Shown one piece after another: positions 1 through 8,687 of a stretch of DNA of 64,000 bases. Numbering within the stretch: position 1 is the stretch's first letter; every line of letters begins with the position of its first letter. This stretch comes from Chryseobacterium sp. BLS98. Its GTDB lineage: Bacteria; Bacteroidota; Bacteroidia; Flavobacteriales; Weeksellaceae. Location: the NCBI RefSeq assembly GCF_001045445.1, contig NZ_LFNF01000001.1, positions 62,001-126,000 on the forward strand, read 5' to 3'. The position numbers and the translations under genes were made by a program. The notes below the pieces were generated by a model. It worked only from the letters and a program-made list of their open reading frames with translations. It did no database searches and was not told the DNA's origin.

Positions 1-2365
1 GATCATCGGGGATTTCGTAACCACTGAGGACGGTACAGGTATCGTTCACATCGCTCCTACCTTTGGTGCAGATGATGCCAGAGTTGGAAAAGAAAACGGA
101 ATTCCGCCAATGTTGGTAAAAGATGAGAATGACAACCTTGTTCCTCTTGTAGACCTGCAGGGTAAATTCATCAAAGGAGAAAATGTACCTGAAGTATTTT
201 CAGGAAAGTACATTAAGAACGAATATTACGATGACGGAACTGCTCCTGAGAAGTCATGGGATGTGGAACTCGCCATTGTTTTAAAAACTGAAAATAAAGC
301 CTTCAAGGTTGAAAAATACGTTCACAGTTACCCACACTGCTGGAGAACTGACAAACCTGTATTGTACTATCCTTTGGATTCATGGTTTGTGAAAATGACA
401 GCTGTAAAAGACAGACTGGTTAATTTAAACAAAGAAATCAACTGGAAGCCAAAAGCTACCGGAGAAGGACGTTTTGCCAACTGGCTTGAAAATGTAAACG
501 ACTGGAATCTTTCCCGTTCAAGATATTGGGGTATCCCATTACCGATCTGGAGAACTGAGGATCTTAAGGAAGAAAAAATTATAGGATCTGTAGAGGAACT
601 TTACAATGAGATTGAAAAATCGGTTGCTGCGGGATTAATGAAAGAAAATCCGTTCAAAGGTTTTGTGATCGGAAATATGTCTGAGCAGAACTATGAACTG
701 GTTGACCTTCACAAAAATGTAGTGGATAAAGTAGTTCTTGTTTCAGATTCAGGTAAAGCAATGAACCGTGAAAGTGATCTGATCGACGTTTGGTTCGATT
801 CAGGATCTATGCCTTACGCTCAGCTGCATTATCCGTTTGAGAATAAGGAAATGATCGATAATAACAAGGCATTCCCTGCTGACTTTATCGCAGAAGGTGT
901 TGACCAGACTCGTGGTTGGTTCTATACGCTTCATGCGATCGGAACAGCTGTTTTTGATTCTGTAGCTTATAAAAATGTTATGAGTAACGGGCTTGTTCTG
1001 GATAAGAACGGTCAGAAAATGTCAAAACGTTTAGGAAATGCGGTAGATCCGTTTGAAACACTTTCAGTATACGGTCCGGATGCTACAAGATGGTATATGA
1101 TCTCGAATGCAAATCCTTGGGAAAATCTGAAATTTGATATCGAAGGAATTGATGAGGTGAGAAGAAAGTTCTTCGGAACACTTTACAACACCTATTCATT
1201 CTTTGCACTATATGCTAATGTAGACGGATTCAATTATTCTGAAAGAGAAGTGGAAAACCGTCCGGAAATCGACCGATGGATCCTTTCCGAGCTGAACCTT
1301 TTAATCAAAGAAGTAAAAGCATTCTACGAAGATTACGAACCGACAAGAGTAGCCAGAGCCATCAGCACCTTTGTGAATGACAACCTGAGCAACTGGTATG
1401 TAAGACTGTGCAGAAGACGTTTCTGGAAGGGAGATTATTCTGATGATAAAATCTCTGCTTACCAGACTTTATATACGTGTCTTGAAACTGTTGCGAAATT
1501 ATCCGCACCCATTGCTCCATTCTTTATGGATCAGCTATATCAGGATTTAAATAAAGTAACAGGAAAAGATAAAGGTGAGTCTGTACATTTAACAGATTTC
1601 CCTGTTGCAGACGAAAGTCTGATCGATCAGGATCTTGTAGAAAAAACGCATCTGGCACAGAACATCACAAGTATGGTTTTCTCTTTAAGAAAGAAAGAAA
1701 ATGTAAAAGTTCGCCAGCCATTGCAGAAAGTATTGGTACCGGTTCTTGATTCTAAAACGGAAGAGCAGATTCTGGCCGTTGCAGATCTGATCAAGCAGGA
1801 AGTGAATGTTAAAGAATTACAGTTAATCAATGCGGAAGAAGCATCACATTTAATTGTAAAACAGATCAAACCAAATTTCAAAGCTCTTGGGCCTAAGTTA
1901 GGAAAAGATATGAAAACCGTAGGCGGAGCAATTGCTGAGATGAATGCGGAACAAATTGCAAGCCTTGAAAAAGAAGGAAAAATAGATATCCAGGGTTATG
2001 AAATCACCCCTGATGATGTTGAAATCTCTACAAAAGATATTCCGGGATGGACGGTAACTTCCGACGGAAAAACAACTGTGGCATTAGATTTGACGTTAAC
2101 TGAAGAATTAAAATCTGAGGGTATCGCAAGAGAGTTCATCAACAGAATTCAGAACCTGCGAAAAGATAAAGACTTTGAACTGACAGACAGAATTAAGATC
2201 TCCATCGAAGAGAATTCTCCTTTCCTTGAAGATGTTAAGAAAAATGAGGAATATATTTCCTCAGAGGTCTTGTCAAATAAAATAGAAATTGTATCTTCAC
2301 TTTCAAATTTTAACGAAATCGAAATAGATGAGGTTAATTTTAAGGTTAATGTTGAAAAAAATTAA
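1..2365 (+). CDS. ileS: Isoleucyl-tRNA synthetase, 3' part
   Basis: Class I aminoacyl-tRNA synthetase that charges tRNA-Ile in the cytosol. The frame is open from base 2, so the 5' end lies outside the window; 787 residues are visible. Near the left edge the translation has GTGIVHIAP, a conserved block of the editing domain of IleRS. The KMSKR ATP-binding signature (QKMSKRLGN) is encoded near 1015-1035, followed by the all-helical anticodon-binding domain and a C-terminal DUF5915-like extension. The HIGH motif is upstream and not seen. An apparent ATG at 110 is internal. The dksA-like gene follows 59 bases later on the same strand. Nothing suggests decay. Confidence 0.97.
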   Translation, partial: IIGDFVTTEDGTGIVHIAPTFGADDARVGKENGIPPMLVKDENDNLVPLVDLQGKFIKGENVPEVFSGKYIKNEYYDDGTAPEKSWDVELAIVLKTENKAFKVEKYVHSYPHCWRTDKPVLYYPLDSWFVKMTAVKDRLVNLNKEINWKPKATGEGRFANWLENVNDWNLSRSRYWGIPLPIWRTEDLKEEKIIGSVEELYNEIEKSVAAGLMKENPFKGFVIGNMSEQNYELVDLHKNVVDKVVLVSDSGKAMNRESDLIDVWFDSGSMPYAQLHYPFENKEMIDNNKAFPADFIAEGVDQTRGWFYTLHAIGTAVFDSVAYKNVMSNGLVLDKNGQKMSKRLGNAVDPFETLSVYGPDATRWYMISNANPWENLKFDIEGIDEVRRKFFGTLYNTYSFFALYANVDGFNYSEREVENRPEIDRWILSELNLLIKEVKAFYEDYEPTRVARAISTFVNDNLSNWYVRLCRRRFWKGDYSDDKISAYQTLYTCLETVAKLSAPIAPFFMDQLYQDLNKVTGKDKGESVHLTDFPVADESLIDQDLVEKTHLAQNITSMVFSLRKKENVKVRQPLQKVLVPVLDSKTEEQILAVADLIKQEVNVKELQLINAEEASHLIVKQIKPNFKALGPKLGKDMKTVGGAIAEMNAEQIASLEKEGKIDIQGYEITPDDVEISTKDIPGWTVTSDGKTTVALDLTLTEELKSEGIAREFINRIQNLRKDKDFELTDRIKISIEENSPFLEDVKKNEEYISSEVLSNKIEIVSSLSNFNEIEIDEVNFKVNVEKN

Positions 2366-2424
2366 CATATAGTTAATGTATTTCAAATTCCATTTCATAA
2401 TTTTATTAAAAAAGAGAAAAGAAT

Positions 2425-2805
2425 ATGTCAGACGAAAGAGTTAGATACAGCGACGCTGATTTACAGGAATTTAAGGCAATTATAAAAGAAAAAATAGAAA
2501 AAGCAGAAAGAGATCTTCAGCTGATCAGAGAGAGCTTTATCAATGACCAGAATAATGGAACCGATGATACTTCTCCTACATTCAAAGCTTTTGAAGAAGG
2601 TGCAGAGACGTTAAGCAAGGAGCAGAACTCTATTCTGGCCGGACGTCAGGAAAAATTCGTCCGTGATCTTAAAAATGCTTTGATCCGAATCGAAAATAAA
2701 ACCTATGGTGTATGCAGAGTAACCGGAAAGCTGATTCCTAAGGAAAGACTTTTAGCCGTTCCTCATGCTACGCTGAGCATTGAAGCGAAAAATATGCAGA
2801 AATAA
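2425..2805 (+). CDS. DksA/TraR-family regulator without zinc cysteines
   Basis: 126 residues. The N-terminal two thirds is a charged coiled coil, and the C-terminal part matches the DksA zinc-finger fold (YGVCRVTGKLIPKERL, then VPHATLSIEAK). DksA-family proteins bind the RNA polymerase secondary channel and modulate stringent-response transcription. In canonical DksA this segment carries four zinc cysteines in two CxxC pairs; here only the first cysteine is kept and the others are T, S and A. This loss is usual in Bacteroidota members, so the finger is probably held without zinc. The gene sits between ileS and small membrane genes and is followed by a hairpin terminator candidate. Family assignment is sure; regulatory targets are inferred. 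Confidence 0.88.
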   Translation: MSDERVRYSDADLQEFKAIIKEKIEKAERDLQLIRESFINDQNNGTDDTSPTFKAFEEGAETLSKEQNSILAGRQEKFVRDLKNALIRIENKTYGVCRVTGKLIPKERLLAVPHATLSIEAKNMQK

Positions 2806-2828
2806 GCCGTAAGGTTTGTAAAAATAAT

Positions 2829-2876
2829 ATTGGGTTTATATCGTATTCGAGGATACTTTATAAACCTAATTTTTAA
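2829..2876 (+). terminator. Hairpin terminator after dksA-like gene
   Basis: The arms GGTTTATA (2833-2840) and TATAAACC (2859-2866) pair perfectly, can be extended outward by wobble and A-T pairs, enclose a short inner GTAT/ATAC stem, and are followed by a run of T. The position 24 bases after the dksA-like stop fits a rho-independent terminator. Confidence 0.6.
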
Positions 2877-2885
2877 TGTATACCC

Positions 2886-3131
2886 ATGAGCCAAGTATTG
2901 ATCTTAGCAATTATTGTTGCTGCAGTTTTAGTGTTTTTCAATAGGGAATGGATCAAAAAAAGATTTTTCCCCGACAGACATAAAAACTACACCATTGATG
3001 ATCAGTTTAACTCCGACAAACGCGAAAGGGAAAAGGAAATCGACAGACTTTTGAGTAAGATGGGCAAAAACGGAATCAATGATCTTTCTGCAAAAGACAG
3101 AAAAAGACTTGACGAGCTGTCCAAAATGTAA
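2886..3131 (+). CDS. Small membrane-anchored protein, DUF6576-like
   Basis: 81 residues. Residues 3-19 form one hydrophobic segment (LILAIIVAAVLVFF), followed by a basic stretch that suggests the rest stays in the cytoplasm. The C-terminal part (KEIDRLLSKMGKNGINDLSAKDRKRLDELS) resembles the short helical DUF6576 domain found at the C-terminus of Bacteroidota rhomboid proteases, but no protease domain is present. Function is unknown. It is 19 bases upstream of the DUF2683-like gene and probably co-transcribed with it and lspA. Confidence 0.75.
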   Translation: MSQVLILAIIVAAVLVFFNREWIKKRFFPDRHKNYTIDDQFNSDKREREKEIDRLLSKMGKNGINDLSAKDRKRLDELSKM

Positions 3132-3150
3132 TATATAAAACAGAAAAGAA

Positions 3151-3336
3151 ATGGAATCTATCATAGTACATCCTAAAAATCCTATGGAACTGAGCGCACT
3201 GAAAAGCGTCTTAAAGGAAATGAACATTAAATTTGAAAAGGCTCACACCAAAAATACTTTCCATTCGGAAAAAGTGGCGAAGAAAATTTTCGACAAGAAA
3301 AACCCGGAAAAACCTTCTAAACCAAAAGGACTGTAA
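3151..3336 (+). CDS. DUF2683-like small protein
   Basis: 61 residues, soluble and very basic at the C-terminus. The start MESIIVHPKNPMELSALKSV is the pattern of DUF2683, a small Bacteroidota family of unknown function thought to resemble antitoxin-like N-terminal folds. No partner toxin gene is adjacent. The stop codon overlaps the lspA start (TAATG), so the two are translationally coupled. The assignment rests on recognising the HPKN...ALK pattern; function is not known. Confidence 0.75.
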   Translation: MESIIVHPKNPMELSALKSVLKEMNIKFEKAHTKNTFHSEKVAKKIFDKKNPEKPSKPKGL

Positions 3337-3974
3337 TGAAAAAGATCTTAGCTATAACATTTTTAGTATTGTTAATTGATCAGGCTTCAAAAATTTATAT
3401 CAAGACCCATTTCAACCTTGATGACAGCGTCAACGTTCTTCCGGGATTCAAACTGACTTTCGTAGAGAATCCGGGAATGGCTTACGGCCTTCATTTCGGA
3501 GGAATTATCGGGAAATACTTCCTGGTAATCCTGAGGCTTTTCTTAATCGGCGGAATGGTGTATATGTTCAAGAAATGGCTGCAGCAGGGAGCATCCAATT
3601 ATCTTCTGATCCCAATGGCTGTTATTTTTGCCGGTGCTATCGGAAATCTTATCGACGGAATGTTCTACGGACTGATCTTCGACAGCGGAACAGTCTACGA
3701 CCCAAGCATTGATCGATGGATCGGATATGGAGGAATTTCCAAATTTGTTCCGGTCGGCCAGGGTTATTCTGCTTTCATGAAAGGCTGTGTGGTAGATATG
3801 CTTCATTTTCCTTTAGTAGACTGGTACGTTCCCGACAATTGGCCTATAATCGGAGGAAAGCATATTGAGTTCTTCAAATATATTTTCAATGTAGCCGATT
3901 CTGCTATTACAGTAGGAGCCGCTTTACTATTAATATTCAGAAAAAAAGCTTTCCCTAACGGACTTGAGTTTTAA
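3336..3974 (+). CDS. lspA: Lipoprotein signal peptidase II
   Basis: Inner-membrane aspartyl protease that removes signal peptides from prolipoproteins after diacylglycerol transfer. 212 residues with four hydrophobic segments. Conserved blocks are NPGMAYG (45-51), GNLIDG (103-108), VVDMLHF (152-158) and FNVADS (184-189); the catalytic aspartates should be D154 and D188. The protein is longer than the about 165-residue proteobacterial enzyme because of an insertion between GNLID and VVDML, as is common in Bacteroidota. The start overlaps the preceding stop. The several lipoproteins in this window (for example at 18.3, 57.3 and 58.1 kb) are expected substrates. Confidence 0.96.
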   Translation: MKKILAITFLVLLIDQASKIYIKTHFNLDDSVNVLPGFKLTFVENPGMAYGLHFGGIIGKYFLVILRLFLIGGMVYMFKKWLQQGASNYLLIPMAVIFAGAIGNLIDGMFYGLIFDSGTVYDPSIDRWIGYGGISKFVPVGQGYSAFMKGCVVDMLHFPLVDWYVPDNWPIIGGKHIEFFKYIFNVADSAITVGAALLLIFRKKAFPNGLEF

Positions 3975-3990
3975 AAAAGCAGTATTCCGG

Positions 3991-4635
3991 ATGAAAAAAG
4001 TTATTAAAAATATTTTTAAAATTTTCCTGCTTCTTCTTGTAGCAGGAATTCTTTTTATAGCATGGGCCAACTACAGCATCAGAAAAGAAAGCAGCGCTTT
4101 TGTTTCTTACAATATTTCCGATGTTCCGGAAACCAAAGTCGCCTTGCTGCTTGGGACCGGGAAGAATCTGAACAACGGCATGCCCAATGCTTATTTCTAC
4201 AACAGAATACAGGCCGCTATAGATCTTTATAAAAGCGGAAAAATCAGATACATTATCGTAAGCGGTGACAACAGCACTAAAGATTACAATGAGCCTGAAG
4301 ACATGCAGCTTACTTTAATGAAATACGGCATTCCAAAAGACAGGATTGTGATGGATCACGCCGGCTTCAGAACCCTGGATTCCGTTGTCAGGGCCAAAGA
4401 GATCTTCGGGCAGAATAAGCTGGTAATTATTTCACAGAAATTTCATAATGAAAGGGCCGTTTTTCTGGCTAAAAAAAACGGAATCGAAGCTTTCGGATAT
4501 AACGCCAATGATGTCAATAAATACGCAGGCTTAAAGACCAACCTGAGAGAATACCTGGCAAAGACAAAAGTATACTGGGACCTGCTTTTCGGAGTACAGC
4601 CGAAATTCGGAGGAGAAAAGATTTTGATTCCTTAA
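3991..4635 (+). CDS. SanA/ElyC-like DUF218 membrane protein
   Basis: About 214 residues from the ATG at 3991; a TTG at 3964 in the same frame would overlap lspA and is less likely. Residues 7-27 form one membrane anchor. The DUF218 domain follows: VALLLGTGKN, then RIQAAIDLYKSGKIRYIIVSGD and EPEDMQLTLMKYGIPKDRI, the typical SanA/YdcF layout. SanA homologues affect envelope permeability and vancomycin resistance in enterobacteria, while other DUF218 proteins act on envelope precursors; the reaction here is not known. The conserved domain probably faces the periplasm. Confidence 0.88.
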   Translation: MKKVIKNIFKIFLLLLVAGILFIAWANYSIRKESSAFVSYNISDVPETKVALLLGTGKNLNNGMPNAYFYNRIQAAIDLYKSGKIRYIIVSGDNSTKDYNEPEDMQLTLMKYGIPKDRIVMDHAGFRTLDSVVRAKEIFGQNKLVIISQKFHNERAVFLAKKNGIEAFGYNANDVNKYAGLKTNLREYLAKTKVYWDLLFGVQPKFGGEKILIP

Positions 4636-4762
4636 TTTTTTTCTTGCTGATAAAGCAGATTTAATATGATGATTCAAAAAGATTTCTAAGTCTTTTTTAG
4701 CCAAAACTTTTCCGGATTTTAATTTTAAGCAAACATCTATGTATTCTGTGGGAGAATTAATT

Positions 4763-4770
4763 TAAATTTG
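4763..4770 (+). promoter_or_regulatory. Promoter -7 box for trpS
   Basis: TAAATTTG matches the Bacteroidota sigma-ABfr -7 consensus TAnnTTTG, 32 bases upstream of the trpS ATG. No clear -33 TTG was found, so support comes from the motif and its position. Confidence 0.5.
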
Positions 4771-4802
4771 CAATTCATTAATTTTATAAATAATTTAAAC
4801 AA

Positions 4803-5771
4803 ATGTCAAGAATTCTTACCGGCATTCAAGCCACCGGAACCCCCCATCTTGGAAACCTTCTTGGGGCAATTATTCCTGCTATCGAACTTTCCAAGCAGGA
4901 AGGAAATGAATCATTTTTATTTATTGCGAACCTTCATTCTTTAACCCAGATTAAAGATGCACAGGTTCTGAGACAGAATACCTACGAGATTGCTGCGGCT
5001 TGGCTTGCTTGTGGACTGGATACGGAAAAAACATATTTTTACAGACAGAGTGATATCCCTGAAACCTGTGAACTTTCTTGGCATTTATCATGTTTTTTTC
5101 CTTATCAGAGATTAACACTGGCCCATTCATTTAAAGATAAGGCAGACAGGCTTCAGGATGTAAATGCCGGGCTGTTTACCTATCCTATTTTAATGGCTGC
5201 CGATATTTTATTATATGATGCAGAGATTGTTCCCGTAGGAAAGGATCAGCTTCAGCATCTGGAAATTGCCCGCGATGTTGCTTCAAGGTTTAATAATCAG
5301 ATGGGAGAAGTTTTTGTACTCCCTCAGTCTGAACTTCAGGAAGACACAAAATATGTTCCCGGAACAGATGGCCGTAAAATGTCTAAATCCATGGGGAACA
5401 TCATTAATATTTTCTTGCCTGAAAAGGAACTGAAAAAGCAGGTAATGAGCATCGAAACCGATTCTAAGGCCTTGGAAGAGCCGAAAGACCCTGCAACAGA
5501 TAAGGTTTTTGCCATTTATGAGCTGATCGCAACTCCTCAACAGACGGAGGAACTAAGAGCTAAATACCTGGCTGGAAACTTCGGTTACGGACATGCTAAA
5601 TTAGAGCTGCTGAATCTGATCTTAACTCGTTTTGCAAAAGAAAGAGAAATGTTTGCTTACTATATGAACAATCTGGACGAATTGGAAGCTAAACTTCAGG
5701 AAGGTGCGGCAAAAACAAGAGTAGTTGCTACGGAAACCATGAAAAGAGTAAGAGCAAGCTTAGGGCTTTAA
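4803..5771 (+). CDS. trpS: Tryptophanyl-tRNA synthetase
   Basis: Cytosolic class I synthetase that charges tRNA-Trp. 322 residues, a normal bacterial length. The N-terminus TGIQATGTPHLGN holds the HIGH-equivalent (PHLGN), and GRKMSKSMGN is the KMSKS loop at about residues 195-204. FLFIANLHSLT and PVGKDQLQHLEIARDVA are also typical TrpRS blocks. It is a single-gene unit with its own promoter candidate. Its stop lies only 9 bases from the stop of the convergent histidine kinase gene, so the two transcripts may run into each other; no strong terminator is visible between them. Confidence 0.97.
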   Translation: MSRILTGIQATGTPHLGNLLGAIIPAIELSKQEGNESFLFIANLHSLTQIKDAQVLRQNTYEIAAAWLACGLDTEKTYFYRQSDIPETCELSWHLSCFFPYQRLTLAHSFKDKADRLQDVNAGLFTYPILMAADILLYDAEIVPVGKDQLQHLEIARDVASRFNNQMGEVFVLPQSELQEDTKYVPGTDGRKMSKSMGNIINIFLPEKELKKQVMSIETDSKALEEPKDPATDKVFAIYELIATPQQTEELRAKYLAGNFGYGHAKLELLNLILTRFAKEREMFAYYMNNLDELEAKLQEGAAKTRVVATETMKRVRASLGL

Positions 5772-5780
5772 AATAATAGA

Positions 5781-7067
5781 TCACAAAGCATTATTCTTTG
5801 AAAGGATAAAGCAATGCATATTATCTTCAAACTTATAGACAATATCCCAACCGGGATATTGTTTTATTATGGTCCTAATGATAGACAGCCCCAATCCTGC
5901 AGAACTGTGGTCTGAACCCTGTTTGTAAAAACGGTTGAAGATCTGTTCTTCATCCAGTGGAATACCACGACCCGTATTTTGAAAGACCAGCAAATTGTCT
6001 TCTATGATGATATTTACAATTCCCTTTTCATTGCTATATTTAACTGCATTTGTAAGAAGATTGGAAAGTAAAATATCTGCCAGATCAGGGTTAAAATCTG
6101 CTCCAAAAAATCCTTTTTCGGTAATGCTGACATGAGTTTTCTTAAACTCAATAAAATCTTCATAGCTTTTAACGAGTTCAGAAATTAATTCATTAAAATC
6201 AACTTTAGAAGTTTTGTTAAACTGACTATTTTCTATTTTTGAAAGCATCAGAAGGGATTTGTTCAGTCCCGCCATTCTTCTGAGGTCCCCTTTCACTTCG
6301 GTAAGGAAGTTCATATTCTTTCTGTCAAGATCATCATTCTGAATCATTAAATCAATCTTGTTGATCACAATAGCGAGTGGAGTCTGAAGCTCATGGGAAG
6401 CATTTTCAATAAACTGTTTCTGCTGATGGAAAACAAGCTCGTTACGCTCAATCATTTCTTCGATTTCCAAATTGAGCTCTTCAAATTCTTTGATGGAATA
6501 ATTCTGCGGTTCCTGCGAGGAGGCAATTCCGAACTGATATTTTTTAAGCTTATCTAAAATAGCATAGAAGGGAAGCATCGCTTTATTCAATAAGTAGCCG
6601 TTAACAGCAACAATACTGATTACAAGCAAAATATATAATACAATTAAAGCTGTAGTAAGATCATATACCAATTCATCCTGCTCTACGGTAGATGTCCTTA
6701 TCTCAAGTCTTTGGCGTTTACTGAACTGATCTATGAAATCCGTTTCAAGCATCCGGTAAGGCTGGTCCTTATCATCGTATTCCATGTAGAACATCTTGTT
6801 ATAGAGTCTGTTTTTGGCCTGATACTCAGATTCAGAAATAGGTTTGATCTTAAATTCATTAAATCCGAAATCTTTACTGTTTAATAGCTTAGGATCGTGA
6901 TATACTGCTTTAATGATCTGTATCTTCCTGTCTTTCAATCCATCATCTACATTATCATACACTTCATCCAGAATGTAGGCATAAAAGAGTGCTGCCCAGA
7001 CTGCGATAATTAGCAGCAGGATAACGATCATATATTTGATAGTATAGTATTTTAACGAAACTTTCAT
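5781..7067 (-). CDS. Two-component sensor histidine kinase
   Basis: 428 residues. Two membrane segments (about 12-32 and 138-158) flank a periplasmic sensor region of about 105 residues with no domain I recognise. HisKA follows, with phospho-accepting H225 in ENASHELQTPL, then HATPase_c with N box NLLTNAVKYSN, G1 box GRGIPL and G2 box SAGLGLSII. No clear HAMP domain is present, only a short linker. The start codon directly abuts the stop of the response regulator (ATG at 7067, stop at 7068), so the two are co-transcribed and form a cognate pair. Two PepSY-like genes lie upstream in the same direction and may belong to the signalling unit. Confidence 0.93.
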   Translation of the reverse strand: MKVSLKYYTIKYMIVILLLIIAVWAALFYAYILDEVYDNVDDGLKDRKIQIIKAVYHDPKLLNSKDFGFNEFKIKPISESEYQAKNRLYNKMFYMEYDDKDQPYRMLETDFIDQFSKRQRLEIRTSTVEQDELVYDLTTALIVLYILLVISIVAVNGYLLNKAMLPFYAILDKLKKYQFGIASSQEPQNYSIKEFEELNLEIEEMIERNELVFHQQKQFIENASHELQTPLAIVINKIDLMIQNDDLDRKNMNFLTEVKGDLRRMAGLNKSLLMLSKIENSQFNKTSKVDFNELISELVKSYEDFIEFKKTHVSITEKGFFGADFNPDLADILLSNLLTNAVKYSNEKGIVNIIIEDNLLVFQNTGRGIPLDEEQIFNRFYKQGSDHSSAGLGLSIIRTIIKQYPGWDIVYKFEDNMHCFILSKNNAL

Positions 7068-7739
7068 CTAAACAAATTTATAACCAATCCCATAAACGGC
7101 CTGGAAATCAGCTTCTGCATTGAGGCTTTTCAGCTTTTTACGAAGATTTTTTATTTGTGAGTAGATAAAATTCAGACTGTCTGCCTGATCAATATAATCT
7201 CCCCAAATGGCTTCAGCTAAAGTCGTTTTCTGGAGTGTTTTTTCCGGCTGGATCACAAAATAATAAAGAAGATCATACTCTTTACGGTTAAGAACCAGAT
7301 CTTCATTATCAACTTTAACGGTTCTGCTCTCCGGATCAATTCTGATATTTTTATAGGTGATTGTATTTTCCCCATCCTGATTCTTTCTCCGGATCACAGA
7401 CCGGATTCTCGCCATAAGCTCAGCAAGATGGAACGGTTTTGCCAGATAATCATCTGCCCCTATTTCTAATCCTGCTACTTTATCATCTACAGAATCCTTA
7501 GCAGACAAAATAATTACAGGATCTTTTTTATGAAGCTTCTTGATTTCTTTCAGCAACTCAATCCCATTTCCGTCTGGTAGCATAATATCCAGAAGAATAC
7601 AGTCATACTCATACGAAATGATCTTTTCCAGCCCGGCATTGTACGTAAGAGCAAACTCTACGACGAAATGCTCTGCCTCCAGAAAAGTCTGCACAGTATC
7701 TTTCAGTTCCGGTTCATCTTCTATGATTAATATCTTCAT
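7068..7739 (-). CDS. OmpR/PhoB-type response regulator
   Basis: 223 residues. The receiver domain (1-115) has phosphoacceptor D51 (LLDIMLPDG), acidic pair E7-D8 and K101 (YLAKPF). A winged-helix Trans_reg_C domain follows from about residue 128 (LNRKEYDLLYYFVIQPEKTLQK ... the family's DNA-recognition region, ending YGIGYKFV). It should bind DNA when phosphorylated by the adjacent kinase. The nearest candidate targets are the PepSY-like genes just upstream, because such pairs often control neighbouring PepSY-like genes in Bacteroidota; this is inference. No operator repeat was identified. Confidence 0.94.
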   Translation of the reverse strand: MKILIIEDEPELKDTVQTFLEAEHFVVEFALTYNAGLEKIISYEYDCILLDIMLPDGNGIELLKEIKKLHKKDPVIILSAKDSVDDKVAGLEIGADDYLAKPFHLAELMARIRSVIRRKNQDGENTITYKNIRIDPESRTVKVDNEDLVLNRKEYDLLYYFVIQPEKTLQKTTLAEAIWGDYIDQADSLNFIYSQIKNLRKKLKSLNAEADFQAVYGIGYKFV

Positions 7740-7823
7740 TCCGCAGTATTAGCTAATCAAATATATGAAAATAGGCAGAAAAAGTGGAAGATAATAGCTC
7801 TCATCTTCCACCCTTAGCCTTTT

Positions 7824-8030
7824 TTAGTGTGTTTTTACATGCCTTCCATCTGTATCAAAAATGAGGCATACACCACTCATCAGATATATTTTATAAGCGT
7901 TGTATTTCTTTTCAATTAAATCTACCACACTGCATGGATAATGCCTGGTTAAAAAAGAAACCATACTTTTTCTTACACTTTGGGAAGATCTATTTCCCTC
8001 TCTGTTGCTAATTATATTCCAGTTGACCAT
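7824..8030 (-). CDS. Short single-domain PepSY-like protein
   Basis: 68 residues with no signal peptide. Residues 18-67 (SVRKSMVSFLTRHYP ... IYLMSGVCLIFDTDGRHVK) align with the second repeat of the next protein (ASIRNYAAKNFPNTYIVKIEKERW ... LSNGLDLEFDRQGNFKK): the same spacing, the same aromatic/charged pattern and the same FDxxGxxxK end. This homology is the main evidence that the gene is real. It lies 38 bases downstream of the secreted PepSY-like gene and 84 bases upstream of the response regulator. Without a signal peptide it would stay in the cytoplasm, which is odd for this family. The start could lie a few codons later. Confidence 0.6.
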   Translation of the reverse strand: MVNWNIISNREGNRSSQSVRKSMVSFLTRHYPCSVVDLIEKKYNAYKIYLMSGVCLIFDTDGRHVKTH

Positions 8031-8068
8031 GATATCAAGATTTAAGGTTTATATATATTTTAATTTGA

Positions 8069-8518
8069 TTAATCATCAATTTTTTTGAAATTTCCTTGTC
8101 TGTCAAATTCAAGATCAAGTCCGTTGGAAAGCTCGGCTTTATAAGACCATCTTTCTTTTTCTATCTTAACGATATAGGTATTAGGGAAATTTTTGGCTGC
8201 ATAGTTCCTGATAGAAGCCGGTATGAATCCTTGAGGCAATTTATGATGTTTTCCGTCTACTTCTTTCCAGTTACCTCTGCTATCAAATTCTACCTTTATC
8301 CCATTAGCCAAATACACCTGGTATTCATCCACACCATAAATTTCACGGTCTTCAATAGCCGATCCTACAGTGACACCTTTAAAATGGGTGGCAAGAAAAT
8401 TTTTAGCTGTTTTAGGTAATTGGTTGGGATTAATTGCTCTGTCCTGAGCAAAAATAAATCCACCCGTTAATAAGAAAATCAAAACAAATGCTCCGGTGAT
8501 CTTTCTAAAATTTTTCAT
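8069..8518 (-). CDS. Secreted PepSY-like (PF11396-type) protein
   Basis: 149 residues. A signal peptide (KITGAFVLIFLLTGGFIFAQ, cut near residue 25) is followed by two PepSY-like repeats of about 55 residues, each built as helix, strand pair and FDxxGxWK/FKK turn (EFDSRGNWKEVDG and EFDRQGNFKKIDD). Such small periplasmic proteins are common beside two-component systems in Bacteroidota; their ligand is unknown. It is the first gene of a probable four-gene unit with the short PepSY-like protein, the response regulator and the kinase. It might sense or sequester the signal read by the kinase, but this is inference. Confidence 0.82.
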   Translation of the reverse strand: MKNFRKITGAFVLIFLLTGGFIFAQDRAINPNQLPKTAKNFLATHFKGVTVGSAIEDREIYGVDEYQVYLANGIKVEFDSRGNWKEVDGKHHKLPQGFIPASIRNYAAKNFPNTYIVKIEKERWSYKAELSNGLDLEFDRQGNFKKIDD

Positions 8519-8626
8519 AATGCTAAATTTTTTCTGTCTTTATTATGGAGCAAAGTTCAGAATCAATTTAGGAAAGAATTAGGAACAGACAGAATAATGA
8601 AAAATGTAGAATGTAGAATGAAAATA

Positions 8627-8662
8627 TTGAATCATTAAGATTAATTAATCTTAATGATTCAA
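8627..8662. repeat. Perfect 36-base palindrome
   Basis: TTGAATCATTAAGATTAA at 8627-8644 is followed directly by its exact reverse complement at 8645-8662. It lies 25 bases beyond the HAD gene stop in the gap before the PepSY-like gene. It may terminate the minus-strand HAD transcript, although the T-run after it is poor. Its CATTAAGA core also occurs in the palindrome inside the thi operon at 39.45 kb. Confidence 0.75.
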
Positions 8663-8687
8663 AAAACGGGATTGTAAAAAGTATATA

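Noticed and set aside
1627..1881. Reverse-strand open frame inside ileS
   Set aside because: It lies wholly within the strongly conserved ileS coding sequence and has no homology or start context.
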